Assembly (NCBI GenBank): GCA_009829735.1
Contig: CM020619.1
Coordinates: 3,912,590-3,976,589 of the forward strand
Direction: 5' to 3'
Length of the DNA: 64,000 nucleotides
Source: Pyropia yezoensis
Lineage: Eukaryota; Rhodophyta; Bangiophyceae; Bangiales; Bangiaceae
Part shown: piece after piece, positions 40,099 to 52,892 of the stretch
Position numbering within the stretch: the stretch's first letter is position 1
Layout: every line of letters begins with the position of its first letter
Notes under the pieces: model-generated
The model's input: only the letters and a program-made list of their open reading frames with translations
What the model was told of the DNA's origin: nothing
Database searches by the model: none
Program-made: the position numbers and the translations under genes

Positions 40099-42249
40099 AT
40101 GTCAGGATCGGCTGTTCAAGATTGCTTTTGCCCTCAGTGCGGCAAAAAAAGCGTGCCAAGGTCGGCATGGTTTCGCCATAACGATGGAAAGCGTCGTCTT
40201 CTGTCTGGTCACAGTGAAGGTGCACCCAGTCAGCCGGGCCTCACCCTATCTAACTTCATGGAGACTAGTGGTTCCCAATTGGGCACAGGTTCTCCCAGCA
40301 CCCAAAACGGTGATGGCGGGGCTGACGGCGCAGCTGGCATGCACAGGCTGTGGAGCGCTGCCACTGGGCCTGCTCCGACGTCACCCTCGACTCCTGAAAC
40401 ATCAACGTCAGAATCCGACACCAGTTACGGAGTCTGGTTACCCGACGACGACTACCAAGATATTTCAGAAATGGAAAACTACTGCGAGGAGGAAACGATG
40501 ACGGGCCCTCAACACCATCAAGTTTCTTCTTTTGCTCCCGTTTTGCAAGACAGCGTGCCAGCCAACGGAGTCTTCGCGCCAGGTCAAGATTTCATCCGCA
40601 AGATCAAGGACCTGGCTTATTTTACATATTGTGAGGAGTTTCGAGTCACTGTCCAAGGTGCAGCGAAAATGTTGAAGCAGAGGTCAGATCTCACCAGCTG
40701 CACTCCCGCGACTCACGACAGTCTCGTCCGTGAGGTTGTCCAGGTGCACACTCTTGCTGTGGACGCATGCATTAACGGCTGGTTGGCGATTACGGCGTCA
40801 AGAACTGACAGCAACGTCTGGGGCGTTTGTCAAACAAGCCGACGAAGGATCGACGAAACGGCAAGAAAGCAGGTGACTTGGTCCATCGTTCCTTGGCTCG
40901 TGTCCTTGCTTGCGTCTCCTGCGACTGCCAAAGAGATGATGTCCACGATGGCGACGGCTCGTAGAGACGCTGCCAAACCAACTCAAGAATTATCAGAGAT
41001 TTGTGCCTGGTACCACGGCACTGTCGTCCGTCAACTGTCCCAGCAAGGGCACTTCACAGCAGATACCGATATCGCGGTCAGTCTTTCGACGAACGGTTTC
41101 GAGGCTTGGCGGCAGCAAGGCTTCCAAGCGTGGCCTTGTGTCATCACGGCGCTCAACTTGGGATCTGAGCGGCGCTACAAAACTTCTTTCCAATGGATCG
41201 CAGTCGTTACCCCAGGTCCAAAACAGCCGGCTGATTTGGAGTCGTTTCTTCATCCGCTCTTTCACGACTTTAATCTTCTGGCGAGAGGAATTCCAGGAGT
41301 CAAGGTGGCGGGGCTGGCAACAGCAATCGTTCTCCGCTGCTTGCTCGTGCAGGTCACGGGTGACATGCCCGCTATCGATAAGATGTTGAGCACTACTGGG
41401 AGCGGCGGACGAACACCTAACCGATTTAGCGATTTTCATGGTGTGCGGCACATGTCGATGTACTACTATCCTTCCACGCACTCCACGAGCCGGGCTTCAT
41501 TACATTTAATCTGCCGGCCGTCTGACGAGATGCGCTCCCCAGCAAAGTTTATGGCGGACGCCCGAAAAGTCGAAGAAGCCCGTGCTGGATCAGGGCCGCG
41601 GTACGCAGTGGAGGAGCCAGTCAAGAACTGTTGCATCAAAGGCTACTCACTTCTGATCTGCCCAAGTCCTGAAGACCGCGTTCGCTATCCCCACCTTAAG
41701 TATCTGGAAAGAATTGGTCCTGATATTGCGCCGTACGACACGATGCACCTGCTCCTGTGCTATGTCGTTCCAAGAATCTGGGAGTTGGTGACTGCATCTT
41801 GGACTGCGCCTGGATCGGCCCAAGACGATGACGTTCTTTCATCCGAGAACACTGCGAAGATTGGCCAAGAAATGCCGCTTGCTCGTGGCACGGTGCCCAC
41901 TGCCCAAGCGCGCAGCCTTCGAAATATTCAGGTAAGCTACAAGTCTTTCAAGGCAGTTGATTGGATGTTCTTCATTTTAAGCATCGCCGAAGTCGCATTT
42001 GCTGGACGACTTCCCGACAAGCATCTCAACATGATCATGTCGCTAAGTAAGGCTTGTCGCGTGATCTTCCGACCATCCCCTCTGAGCAGAGCTGACATGA
42101 TTGGCGCAAGAGGACATTTTCGAGACTTCTGCTCTGCTTTTTACAGGAATCTCTACGCCGGCTCCTTTGACAGACTTCCTGTTTGCCGGCTTCCTTTTGC
42201 CACGCTGCTGGACGTCGTGGCAAATATTCTGTCGTGTGGACCAGTCTAG
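40099..42249 (+). CDS. Tnp2-type (En/Spm, CACTA-like) DNA transposase
   Basis: This is 716 residues from ATG to an in-frame TAG. Residues 9-27 carry a Cys/His cluster (CFCPQCGKK...WFRHN), probably a zinc-binding N-terminus, followed by an acidic stretch. Residues about 330-440 match the Tnp2 catalytic region: SLSTNGFEAWRQQGFQAWP, VVTPGPKQPADLESFLHPL and VTGDMPAIDKML. In most relatives the first block reads SDGF; here the Asp position is Asn, which may abolish catalysis. After the TAG the same frame continues with WHIPVERAIGTL and on to residue-rich sequence up to 42513, where retrotransposon B is inserted. The transposase is therefore non-functional as it stands. G+C is clearly lower than in the host genes, consistent with a transposon origin. 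Confidence 0.75.
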   Translation: MSGSAVQDCFCPQCGKKSVPRSAWFRHNDGKRRLLSGHSEGAPSQPGLTLSNFMETSGSQLGTGSPSTQNGDGGADGAAGMHRLWSAATGPAPTSPSTPETSTSESDTSYGVWLPDDDYQDISEMENYCEEETMTGPQHHQVSSFAPVLQDSVPANGVFAPGQDFIRKIKDLAYFTYCEEFRVTVQGAAKMLKQRSDLTSCTPATHDSLVREVVQVHTLAVDACINGWLAITASRTDSNVWGVCQTSRRRIDETARKQVTWSIVPWLVSLLASPATAKEMMSTMATARRDAAKPTQELSEICAWYHGTVVRQLSQQGHFTADTDIAVSLSTNGFEAWRQQGFQAWPCVITALNLGSERRYKTSFQWIAVVTPGPKQPADLESFLHPLFHDFNLLARGIPGVKVAGLATAIVLRCLLVQVTGDMPAIDKMLSTTGSGGRTPNRFSDFHGVRHMSMYYYPSTHSTSRASLHLICRPSDEMRSPAKFMADARKVEEARAGSGPRYAVEEPVKNCCIKGYSLLICPSPEDRVRYPHLKYLERIGPDIAPYDTMHLLLCYVVPRIWELVTASWTAPGSAQDDDVLSSENTAKIGQEMPLARGTVPTAQARSLRNIQVSYKSFKAVDWMFFILSIAEVAFAGRLPDKHLNMIMSLSKACRVIFRPSPLSRADMIGARGHFRDFCSAFYRNLYAGSFDRLPVCRLPFATLLDVVANILSCGPV

Positions 42250-42513
42250 GCACCTTGGCATATTCCTGTAGAGCGGGCAATTGGGACCCTGTCCCCTGTG
42301 ATTCGGTCCCACTCAAGCCCTCACGAATCGCTCACGACCGCGTCTACGCGAAAAAGCGAGGCGCAGCTTCTGTCAAGCTTTGGCGAAACATTGTGCCCAA
42401 CGCCGCGGAGTCGCGCGACGGGCGAGCCAGTGAACGCCTCGGAAGCTTTCATGAACGGAAGTCTGGCTCTTCCTTCGGAGAATGACGAAAAAGTGCAACT
42501 GCTCAAGCCGTTC
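42250..42513 (+). pseudogene. Continuation of the transposase frame up to the retrotransposon insertion
   Basis: The frame stays open after the TAG at 42247-42249 and encodes APWHIPVERAIGTLSPVIRS, a stretch similar to the segment after the Tnp2 domain in relatives. It is cut at 42513 by element B. The register is resumed beyond the element at 53256 onward. Confidence 0.6.
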
Positions 42514-42876
42514 TGTAGCAATATGGTTGGCCGTATTGTAACCCTAATAATAGGGGGGCTACTTCTAACCCTTAACTTTCAATTTGATAGTTCGTACTGG
42601 TCACGGTATCTATAAGTTACGTATGACCAGAGGGACTTGCATCTTGGGGTGGAGGGTAGTTAGTAGTGTCTCCGAGGGTTTATAACGTGGGGGCCGGCGG
42701 CGAATCCACCGTCGGCCAAGGTAGAACAACAAACCCCTCCCATTTGGGCTCCCATCTTGGTCCCGTGGCTTGCGCTCCAAGGATAGCAACCTTGGCCTCC
42801 CGGTGACGTTGGTGTCGATCCCCCTTGGTGAGTGTTCCCTGAGAGTGGACGTGCGACGGATCCCTATTGTGCTACA
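42514..42876 (+). repeat. 5' LTR of element B
   Basis: This is a 363-bp LTR with ends TGTAGCA...TGCTACA, a direct repeat of 52893-53255 and an inverted copy of the LTRs of element A. Confidence 0.9.
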
Positions 42877-42894
42877 TTGGTGGAGCAGCAGGGG
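42877..42894 (+). promoter_or_regulatory. Primer-binding-like site of element B
   Basis: ttggtggagcagcagggg lies immediately inside the 5' LTR, identical to the site in element A. Confidence 0.6.
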
Positions 42895-43095
42895 ACGGGT
42901 TTCCGTCACCCTTGTGGTGACGCCGTCTTCGGCCCTGGCACACGGATAGGGATCCGGTCCTTTTCTTGTACTCGTGGTGTTGCGACCTGATCGATTGTGT
43001 CGAGTTTTTACCTGTGACTGTGATCTACTGTTACTCTCCCCAATCTACCCCCTCGCTCTCTTATTCGTGGTGATTGTTACGTCGGTTGACTGATT

Positions 43096-45284
43096 GTGAC
43101 TATGTCTACCCAAGAGACGGGGAACGTTCAAGAGTACGGACCGGCGTCGACGCCGACTCCGGAGGTGCCGACGGGAACCGGGATCGGTAACCCGATCGAC
43201 AACATTGAGACGCCGATGCTCTCCGGTGCCGGATCGACGTTTGGCACGGCTCGGACGGCAGGAGGCGGGGGCCCGCCTCAACTGTCATCGACCGACCTCA
43301 TTCCGCCGCCTCCTTCACCAGGGGATTCCCTGATGGCATCATTGGCCCGCATCGAGGCCCGGTTTTCCGGACTCGACGCTCGGCAAGAGCGGACGGAGGA
43401 CGCAATGGCAGTGTTGATGTCAACACGCCACACGACGGGACCCGTCATGTTCCTCCCACACCGGTACGGTTTGAACCGGCCGGACTACTTTCGGAGTCCA
43501 CCGGGGTCGACCCCGGCGCAGCAACTCCCGGACAACCCCCGGACATAATGGGGTATGGATCCGACTCGTCGGCAGAGTTGGAACGGAGTCACACGGAGCG
43601 ATACGCTCGGAGCACCCGAAGCGGACTCCGCGGACACGACCCGGCGGATATTTACGCCGGTGGAGAGTCGGTTATTGGGGGAGGGGGTACCCTCTCACAG
43701 TACTCCCACGACGAAGGAAGCCAGGCATCTCGGGTTCCCGAGGTGCCGACGCCTGAAGTACCATCTTCAGTAGTGGAAGCTATGATCGCGCAGGTAACTG
43801 CGAGCCTACTGAAGCGGATGGAGTCCGATGAGTTTGCTCACCAACTGGCTAAGCTACTGGATACCCAGAACGCCGACACGGAGATCGTTAACGAGGTCTT
43901 CCGGTCGGTTCTTACTCCAGAACGTTATCGTTTGGAGGACCGATCTACCACCGTATCGGAATCGATGCGTAATACGTCGCACCGAGCGATTCGCTCTATT
44001 CAGACCCTTATGAAGGGAGTCCCTATGTTCGGGAGCCCCAACGGACGCCCGTTGGCAGTCATCGGCTTCTTGACTAGCTTCAAGGCAGCCGCGGACAAGG
44101 CGCTCGTCAACGAGGGGCTGGCGCTGGAGATCCTCCCGTTCTTTGTTGATGAACGGGTGCGAGGCATTCTTCGCCAGGCATCCCCGATGCCGGGAATGAG
44201 GGTCGCGGCCACCCCCATGGATTACCGTGGGATTCTCAAGGAGCTGCTGAGCAGTCACCTCAGTGAGGACAAGTGCGAGGACCACTACCGGGCCCTGCGC
44301 AGTGCCACCGCCCAGAGCTGGGAGGATGAAGAGATGTTTGGACGCCGGATCCAAGAGCTCGACTACGAGCTGGGGAAGCTCCTCGGTGAAGGGGAACTAC
44401 GGGCCATCCTGTTCGCAGGAGTACCCAACTACGTGCGGATATCCGCACGGGGAGCCAATACGGCCCGGACGAACTTCAGTCGACTGATGCATATGTGCAA
44501 GTCCCTAGGGGACGCCTACCGGGTTCTACACCCGGAATGTGCCTTGGCCACGAAGCCCAAGGGTGAGGGAAGCAAGCCCAGTCTTACCCCGGTACCGAGG
44601 CAAGAGAAGGCGGAACGTAAGGCCGCACCAGTACTGGTGGCGACCGAACATACCCCTATGGGCGAGGATGAACCCCTAGCTGACCAAGAGGGCCACCTGT
44701 TGCTACCGGCGACGCCGGTGATTGATGAGTACGGTATGGTAACGTACATTGCTCCGGCGGGGACCCAGTTCCAGGTCAGCGAGGGCATGGGACATCGCGT
44801 CCCGTACGTACGGACTACGGGGTACTCCCCGGTGACGGGTAACCCTCACCAACCCTTGCCAACATGGGCAGTGCGCACGGAGGCACCCTTACAGATTGCG
44901 GGCCGACCCAACCGGTTGGGGGAGTCCATGTTCCGGTTGACCCAAGGACCCAAGGCCTACCAGGGAGCAGGCACTCGGGCGCCCGAGGGAGGCAACCGCA
45001 GCTACGGGGCTACCCCGATGCGAACTCAAGGGGGGACCGGCACGTCCGGATGTATGTTGTGTGGGGATCCCCAACACTGGGTGTCTTCCTGCCCACTCAT
45101 CCCCGAGGAGTCTCGGCGGGCAGCGGCGCAACGCAAGGCATCCACCGGGGGGTATCCTGCCAGAGCACCCGGTCCCGCACCGGGTAGGCAGCCAGCTCCA
45201 GGCGGGGTACTGGCCGTCGAGGAGGCACCTTCTCAGCCGGATGTCCCGGCGGACAGCACCCTACCAAGGGCGGGAAACGAGTAA
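43096..45284 (+). other. gag region of element B (fossil)
   Basis: Fossil Gag-like sequence, similar to that of A throughout, with the CCHC zinc knuckle CMLCGDPQHWVSSC near the end. It directly precedes the pol region. Confidence 0.75.
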
Positions 45285-48200
45285 GAGGAAGGATGACCGG
45301 AGACGCTGGGGTAACCCAAGCAAGCCACCGCGGAGTACCGCGGGGAAAGCTTCACGGAGAGCGCGGTTGAGCCGACGCCGCATCAACCCCCGGGTACACC
45401 TTCCGGCCCCGACGACACGGCGTCAGGGGATTGATGACCGACCTCCAAGGTTGGGAGGAGAGGACGGGAAGCCCCGTCACATGGAACCAGACAAGGGCCC
45501 TGTTCAGAATGCCCGAGCTACACCGGATATCGGTGTAGGCCACGTACTGTTCACCTTGGAGAACTTCAAGGTATCAGCTACACTGGGGGTTGACCCCCAG
45601 CCGACACGATCGTACTACCCTGTACTGGATACAGGGGCTGGACCTAACCTTATCCGGAAGGATACCCTCCCGGACAAGTGGCTCCCGCGAGTCAGAGTTG
45701 CTCGGGGACCCACGATCACAGATGCGAATGGTCGTCTCATTCGTACAACCGCAGCGATGTCGCTGCGGGTTACCATCGGGGAAATCACCACGGAAGTCGA
45801 CTTCCTGGTGTGTGAGACCCTATCGGTGCCCTGCATATTGGGATGCACCTTCATCAACGTTCACGTTGATGCAATCCGGCCGGGCCGGAGGACCGTCGAG
45901 CTGCAAGAGGCCGACGGGACGAAGAGAGGACAGACAGCTATCGTCAGGGACCTGACGCTACAAGGGAGCCACGTTAACGTGGCTGAGGTATACGCAAGCG
46001 TCGAGCCGAAGACACTTCGGTTGGCCAAGCGAACTCGCTTTGAACCGTTGTCGGAGACAGTCCTCCCGGATAACTGCGACCTCGCAGGCATCTGCAGAGT
46101 CCGGTCCAACCTGCGGACGTACAAGCGCCATGGGTTGACCATGGCCAACGGTCTCATAGACCTCTCAGCAGGAGGGTCGTCCCTCCTAGTGATGGCGAAC
46201 TATCGCCGTAAGGCAGTCACCCTTCCGAAAGGAACTATTCTCGGGATTGCCGAGCTCTACGAAGGAGATATCCTTACCCCTGACAAGGAAGGTCAAGTGG
46301 AACCACCTGAGGTGCTGGCGGCCGCCGAGACCACCGAGCGACAGCAACCCGATGACGGGAAGCCTAGCCCATCGGCGGCTTCGGCGGACATGCCGCCAAA
46401 GGACCAAGAAGCCTTGAAGGCACTGGCCGAGGCTGACCTCGACCACCTTCCCCCTTTGGTAGCCGAAGGGGTACGACGGATGCTAAGAAAGCATGACGTC
46501 ATGTGGACCGGCGGGGCGCTGGGTACCATTGGGGCAACCCCACACCGTATAGACCTGGTACCAGGTGCACGACCAGCGCGGTCGCAACCGCATCGCGCGG
46601 GACCTATGCAACGAGAGATCGTTGATGGAGAAGTGAAGAGGATGAGTGAGGCTAAGGTCATCCGACCTTCGATGTCGGAGTGGGGTGCCCCAGTCGTTAT
46701 CGTACCGAAGAAGGATCAAACCCCTCGGTTTTGCATCGATTATCGACGCCTCAACTTGGTCACCAAGAAACACTCATACCCTTTACCAAGGATGGATGAA
46801 TGCATCGACTCCCTGGGGGAAGCTACGGTGTTTACCACCATCGATTGCAATGCCGGATACTGGAAGATCCCAGTGGCGGACGAGGATATCCCCAAGACGG
46901 CGTTCGTCTGTCACAGTGGAGTGTACGAGCTCCTAAGGATGCCCTTCGGATTGTCCAACGCCCCCGCTACATTCCAGCGGGCTATCGACATTATACTGTC
47001 GGGGGTGAAGTGGCGTAACTGCCTAGTGTACCTCGATGACGTCATCGTCTTCTCGCGTAACATGGATGACCATGTGCAACATGTTGACGAGGTACTCACC
47101 CTCTTGCGGAACGCCGGGGTAATCCTTCGTCTGAAGAAGTGCGCCTGCTTCCAACAGACGGTCGAGCATCTGGGCCACCAGATAACCCCTGGTAAACTAG
47201 GGGTACTCGAAGCCAATACCCGGGCACTCCGGGATTCCCGGTTCCCTAACACCCAGACGCAGCTCAAGAGCTTCCTGGGAATGTGCAACGTATACCGACG
47301 GTTCGTCAAGGACTTCGCTCGGATAGCTAAACCGTTAACGGTTCTTACGAGCAGTACCTTGCCCAAGGTACTCCAACCCCCTTCGCCTAGTGAAGAGGAG
47401 GCATTCGAGTCGCTGAAGCGAGCCCTACTATCCCCACCCGTCCTTGCGTTACCGCACAGACGGGGTACCTTCGTCATCGATGTCGATGCATGCGATATAC
47501 AAGTGGGATGCACCTTGTTACAGGGAGAGACGTTGATCGGTTCCGATAACGTTATCCCGGACCTACGTCCGGTAGGGTACTTCAGCCGGACACTCAACCC
47601 GGCTGAACGTAACTATAGTGCCACCGAGCGTAAATGCCTCGGAGTCATATGGGCAGTGCAACTGCTCCGTCCATACCTGGAGGGCTCCAGGTTCATCGTG
47701 AGGTCCGACCACGAACCCCTACGATGGCTCCTCAACCTTGGTGACAAGGATTCCGATAGCCATGGGAGGCTAGCCCGGTGGAGGCTGAAGATGGCCGTGC
47801 ACGACTACCGTACCGTATATAAGGCTGGGTCAACCCACCATCTCGGAGACGCATTGTCTCGACTCGACACCCCGAGCGGGGATACCCGCCCGGTGGACGA
47901 GGACATCCCGGTGGTACCGGTATGCATGGTGGGTAACGCTACCCAAGGTATGGTTGACCATACCATGGCACACCGAGCATGCCCACTGACCCTCGCGGAC
48001 TTCCGCGAGGCACAAGCCAATGACGACGACTGTAGACGTCATCGCGCTAACCTCCAGGCCGGCACGGCCGGCATCTTCTCCGAGAATGAAGACGGACTCA
48101 TAGACCGGCGGGCACCCGCCGATGGACGACATCAAGTCGTGGTTCCCGTGTCCTTACGGCAAGCCGTCATGGAACGAGAACACGAGAACCCCACAGCCGG

Positions 48201-49515
48201 ACACCCGGGGGGTTCACGTACGTTCGCAGCAATGCGAAGGCTCTTCTACTGGCCAGCAATGGCCGTCGACGTGGTCGACCGTGTAAGGGGATGCCACCCC
48301 TGTGCACGTAACCGCATGAGTCTACATAGGCAGGCGTCTGCCATGAAGCTATTCCCACCCGATGGGCCCAACGAGCAAGTCGCTATCGACATACTCGGGC
48401 CACTTCCGGTAACGGAAGAAGGGAACAGGTACATCCTGGTCATGTCTGGGCGCTTCACTAAGCTGTCACGAGCGGCAGCCATCCCGAATGATACGGCATA
48501 CACGATTATGAACGCAGTGGTTGACCACTGGATGAGTGCATACGGAGTCATGAAGCAACTCCTCTCCGACAACGGAGCAAACCTTACGTCAGCATTCTGC
48601 ACTAAGGTCCTGGGCATGTTCGGCATCGAACCACGTCGGGCATCCGACTACCACCCGCAAACAAACGGGCAGGTGGAGCGGTTCAGCCGCACCATCGTCA
48701 AGATGCTACAGTGCTACGTGGCCGAGCACACGAACACTTGGGACAGGCTTCTGTCCGACCTCACCCTGGCATACAACGCCAGGCCACATCGGAGCACAAG
48801 CATCGCTCCGCTGGAGTGGGTCATGCCACTAGGCGTCGGTAACCTAACGCTGCCGCCAGGCAGGTGCACTCGGTATGATAGACCGAAAGGCCGCCCGGCC
48901 GAACGTATACACCTAGCTTGGTTGGCCAAGCTATCGTGGATGATACCGAAGCTCAAGGGTGCCCTTGACAGAACACAACTTCGATACAAGAAGAACTTCG
49001 ACGCCCGACTGCGGGTGCGCAACGCTACCCTGATGACAGGTGACTGGGTCCACATCAGACACCAGAGCTTCCGGGGGAACAAGCTCATGCAACCGGTCAA
49101 GGGACCGTACCAGATTCTCCACAGAGATGACCACTCTGTTATCTTACACTCCGAAACGGAGATCCAACGCATCAGTGTGAATGATGTCACACCTGCTCCG
49201 AAGCCGGAACAGCCTCAGCCGGTACCGGCTGGGTTGCTACATGAAGCTCTTACAACCCACCGGTCAGATGACCCGGTGGGACCGGATGGGATTCCATACC
49301 AAGTAGAGAGCGTGGTCGGACACACCGACCCGGACCTACCAGGACCCTGGTACGTCAAGGTGATGTGGGTCGGATACGAATCACCCACCTGGAATCAGGC
49401 GGCGAATATACCCCGCAAACTCCTCATGCCTTACATGAGGCGACGCGCCTACTGTAACAACCCAACCGACACCGACTTCGGCTGTTGGGGGGTGAGGCTT
49501 ATACCTACTAAGTAG
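45285..49515 (+). other. pol region of element B (fossil)
   Basis: It carries protease DTGAGPN, RT VYLDDVIVFSR, RNase H FVIDVDACDIQVGCTLL, integrase H2C2 zinc (HPGGSR...CHPCARN), core blocks AIDILGPLPV and LLSDNGANLTS with HPQTNGQVER, and a chromodomain-like end WYVKVMWVGYESPTWNQA. This is the Ty3/gypsy order. Confidence 0.88.
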
Positions 49516-49935
49516 GGTGTGACATGGTTACCGCAGACTTAGGTTTCTAAGTCAAATCAGACTTAGGTTTCTAAGTCGAACCAAGCTTAGGCAACTAAGT
49601 ACAGTCAAGCTTGGATAACTGAGTAAAACCTGAACCTTAATTAGTTAACTTAAAGGTAAAGGCTAACTTCGATAATATCAAAGTAACTAGGCGGCTTACA
49701 AGGGAGGATGACCCCCCCAAGCCAAGACACAAAGTGAGGGAGGATGACCTCCCCAAGTATGAACCAACCGGAAGAAGTTGGGCGGGAGGCAAGGCACCAC
49801 TGAGACAGAAGGGGTACTCCCCAGGGCAGCAATCAGAGGCAAGCAATGCCCCCGAGGGGGATGAGTTTATACTCACTACTACCCGGCTAACATAAGGGCC
49901 ACCGGGTCCCTCTCCCGTACAAACAAAAGCACTCC
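49516..49935. other. Palindrome-bearing spacer of element B
   Basis: Small palindromes acttag-gttt-ctaagt occur at 49537-49552 and 49561-49576, and cttag-gcaa-ctaag at 49586-49599. They lie between the 3' ends of pol and of the antisense ORF region. Confidence 0.6.
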
Positions 49936-52304
49936 TCAGTGGGTAGACCCACTGCCCGAGGGAGGCCACTCACGCGTAAGCGCGTATACCTCCGTGCTCC
50001 ACCGGTCGGCAATCTCACGACGGTCAATCGCCCGAGTTACCTCGGTGCAAAGCTGGACGAGGGTGCTGCGGCCAGCCTCCACGTCCTCCAGAGCTTTCTG
50101 GAGGCGGTCAAGCACGCCACCGAAGCAACGCGCTGACCCAACCAGCGCAGCACCTGGGGGGATATCCCCCCAGCTAACAGAGAGACATTCCCGCATTGCG
50201 CGGGCAACAAGGGCGTCAACGCCCTCATACCAGAGACGGGGACCCCCGTCGTGCAGGACAGGGGCGGGAGGTGACACCGGCGCAGCCAGAGGGGCGACAG
50301 GAGCCGACACGGCTACCACCGGAGCCGGTGGCACCTGATACGAGGCCCGGTAGGACCCTACCGAAGGGGCTCCACCGTAACCCCGGCGAGGCTCCGCCCG
50401 ACGACGGGACACCTCACGCTCCCCACCCGCAGAGCCCCACTCTCGGGGACGACGGCCAACCGCCGCCGGTATCGGGTTACCGAACCACGGGGCAAGGACC
50501 TGAAGAGGGTCATGGATAACCGTGGGAATACCCAAGTCAGCAACAGCCTCGGTGGACGCCCACCCATGGCAACTAGTCTCACCCGGCTGAGTACGCCGGA
50601 TACGCAACGAGTGACGAGGCAAGGGGGAAGCCCCAGCCTGCGGATCCCGGTACGGGTGAAGGGACAACACCCCAGCCCAGTTCACGGCATCTTGAACAGC
50701 CAGCAGGGCCTCGAACTCCCGGGCCAACCCGGTCTTGGCGGCTATCAGGTCCACGCCCAACTGCGCGATGTGCCGACGGACACCCTTGGAAGATGAAACA
50801 GGCGCCCCTGCCGGCGGACGGACAGCAAGAAGGAGGACGCCTGCCCGAAGGTAACCTCAAGGGTGAAGGTCCCCTGCAACGGGTGGACCGGCCGGGAGGC
50901 CAACACACTCCCGAAGTATCGGAGACAGGAGCCGGTGTCAAACCGGAAAGCAGGGGCGGGTTCCCACCCCTCCTGCAATAGCGGCGGGCGCACGGGAGTG
51001 TATACCGGCGCACGACCGTTGCCGGTCTGCAACGCACACGTTATATCGGTGCGGAACGCATCCGCCATGACACCATGGTTACGTTGCCAGCTCGACGCCG
51101 ACTTCAACCCCGCCATAGGCGGGTAGGGAGCCGTCAACGACAGATACGGGGATACCCCCGGGTAGTAATCAAAGTCGGGATACCGACCGGTACTGCCCAC
51201 CGTCTCCCCAAACGCAACCGGCTCCGCCGCCGCCGCAATCTCCCGAGCACTAGCCGGGTAGTCAACCTCCCGCGGCAACGCGGGGGCAATCAGGTCGCAT
51301 ACCCCGAAGGCGGGGTCGAGGTAGACCTCACCCCGCCCCACCCGAGTGCGCCAGAGCTGCGCATGCCGGTCGTCCGGCTGACTCAGGATCCAATGATGTT
51401 CCACTCACACCGCGTTCGGCTGGTTGACCAGCCGCACCAACTCCCGCTCCCAACTCGGGTCCACCTTGACGCGCCGGGAGGACTCTCCACGGGGAAGCGG
51501 CGGGTGGAAGTCCACCCGCATCCGCCCATCGGACTCCATTGACTCTTGCACAGTCACGCCTCGAACCCGAGCCACCAAGTCGAACATCGACATGGCGGGT
51601 TGACCCGCCGCCATGGCGACGCTGCCACCCGACGGGGCAACCCGGGCAGGACCAGGAAGAATAGGGGGCGCCGGGGGATGCCCCACCGGCAGAGGGGCCT
51701 GCGCCGGAGTAGCACGCGGCCGTGGAGGAAGAAGAAGGGCGGGCGCCCGCCCGGAGTAACTCCCGGAGTCCACTGCCATCGGGGTAGATACCTCTTGACC
51801 ATCGCGCGTCCGCGGCACCGCGGGCGGAGCATCGCCGCCACCCGGACCCGACGTGGGTACCACGGGGGCAGCACGGGTAGACCCGCTACCCGCCACAGCT
51901 AACACACCAACCGGGCGGGCACCCGCGCCGTCTTGACCCGCCGGACTGGACGGGGTGCCGCCACCACCATCCGCCACGCCGGCGACACCGTCTTGAGGTA
52001 GAGCCACGCCGGCACCGGCGACAGAAGCCATCCGGGCCGCCGGAGGAGAAGCGGTAAAAGCCACCGCTGCACGCGGTTGTCCGCCACCCGACGGAGCCGT
52101 CGTGCCGCTACACACGGACGACAACCCGCCCGGCGCGCCTTCCGGGGCCACACGAACGGTCACCCGGTCGTCCTCGTCCTCCGACGAGCTCACTAGGAAG
52201 CACTCGGCGGCGGTGGCGGAGACGGGAACGTCGTCCACCATCACCTCTTCCCCCTCCTCAGGCAGGAGGTCGTCCTCGCCCCCGGGCACCTGGGGGTCCG
52301 ACAT
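49936..52304 (-). other. Antisense ORF region of element B (fossil)
   Basis: Counterpart of the antisense ORF of element A, at the same position and orientation. It has the acidic N-terminus, Pro/Ala-rich stretch and the conserved blocks (VKVDPSWERELVRLVNQPN; FRFDTGSCLRYFGSVLA). Product unknown; no membrane segments are evident. Confidence 0.65.
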
Positions 52305-52880
52305 GGTGCAACCGGGGTAGCAGGGGCGCCCCGTGCAGAACAGCCGAGGCCGGCTCGACCCGGTACGAGGAACGCTCGCGCGGACGAGCCAGGGAAGCGC
52401 GGGCACCCGCGCTTATAACCACACAGCTCAGCACGAGCGACACGGCAGCGCGGGACGACCCGCGCCAGCCGAGCGACGGGGGCGCTCCACCCAGGCACCT
52501 GGATCGGGGCCACGCCCCCCCCACACGGGGTAATCAAGGGGGGTCACCCCCAACCGCCCCCAAGCAACGCGGGCAGCCCCCGCCCCCCACTCAATCGTCC
52601 TGCGAGAGGGGCCCCCCTACCACCAGACGCCTGGTGGCGGATCCGCTTGCACCACCCCTCGGAAAGGGGGGTCGTGAACAAAAACCCGCATCGGGAATTC
52701 AACCGTCCGGAAAACGGATCGTGTGTGTACCACACAAAGGGGGGCACCCCCCTCAGACAACCTCGAAACGGGGTGTCTGTCGCGACAGGGCGCAAAGCCC
52801 CACCCGACTGGTAAACGGTCACGCGACCCACTTACATCCGGTAACCCGAATGCAACTCGGCCCGACGACGGGCCGAATCT

Positions 52881-52890
52881 AAGGGGGGGA
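52881..52890 (+). promoter_or_regulatory. Polypurine tract of element B
   Basis: aaggggggga lies just inside the 3' LTR, the usual position for plus-strand priming. Confidence 0.6.
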
Positions 52891-52892
52891 TA

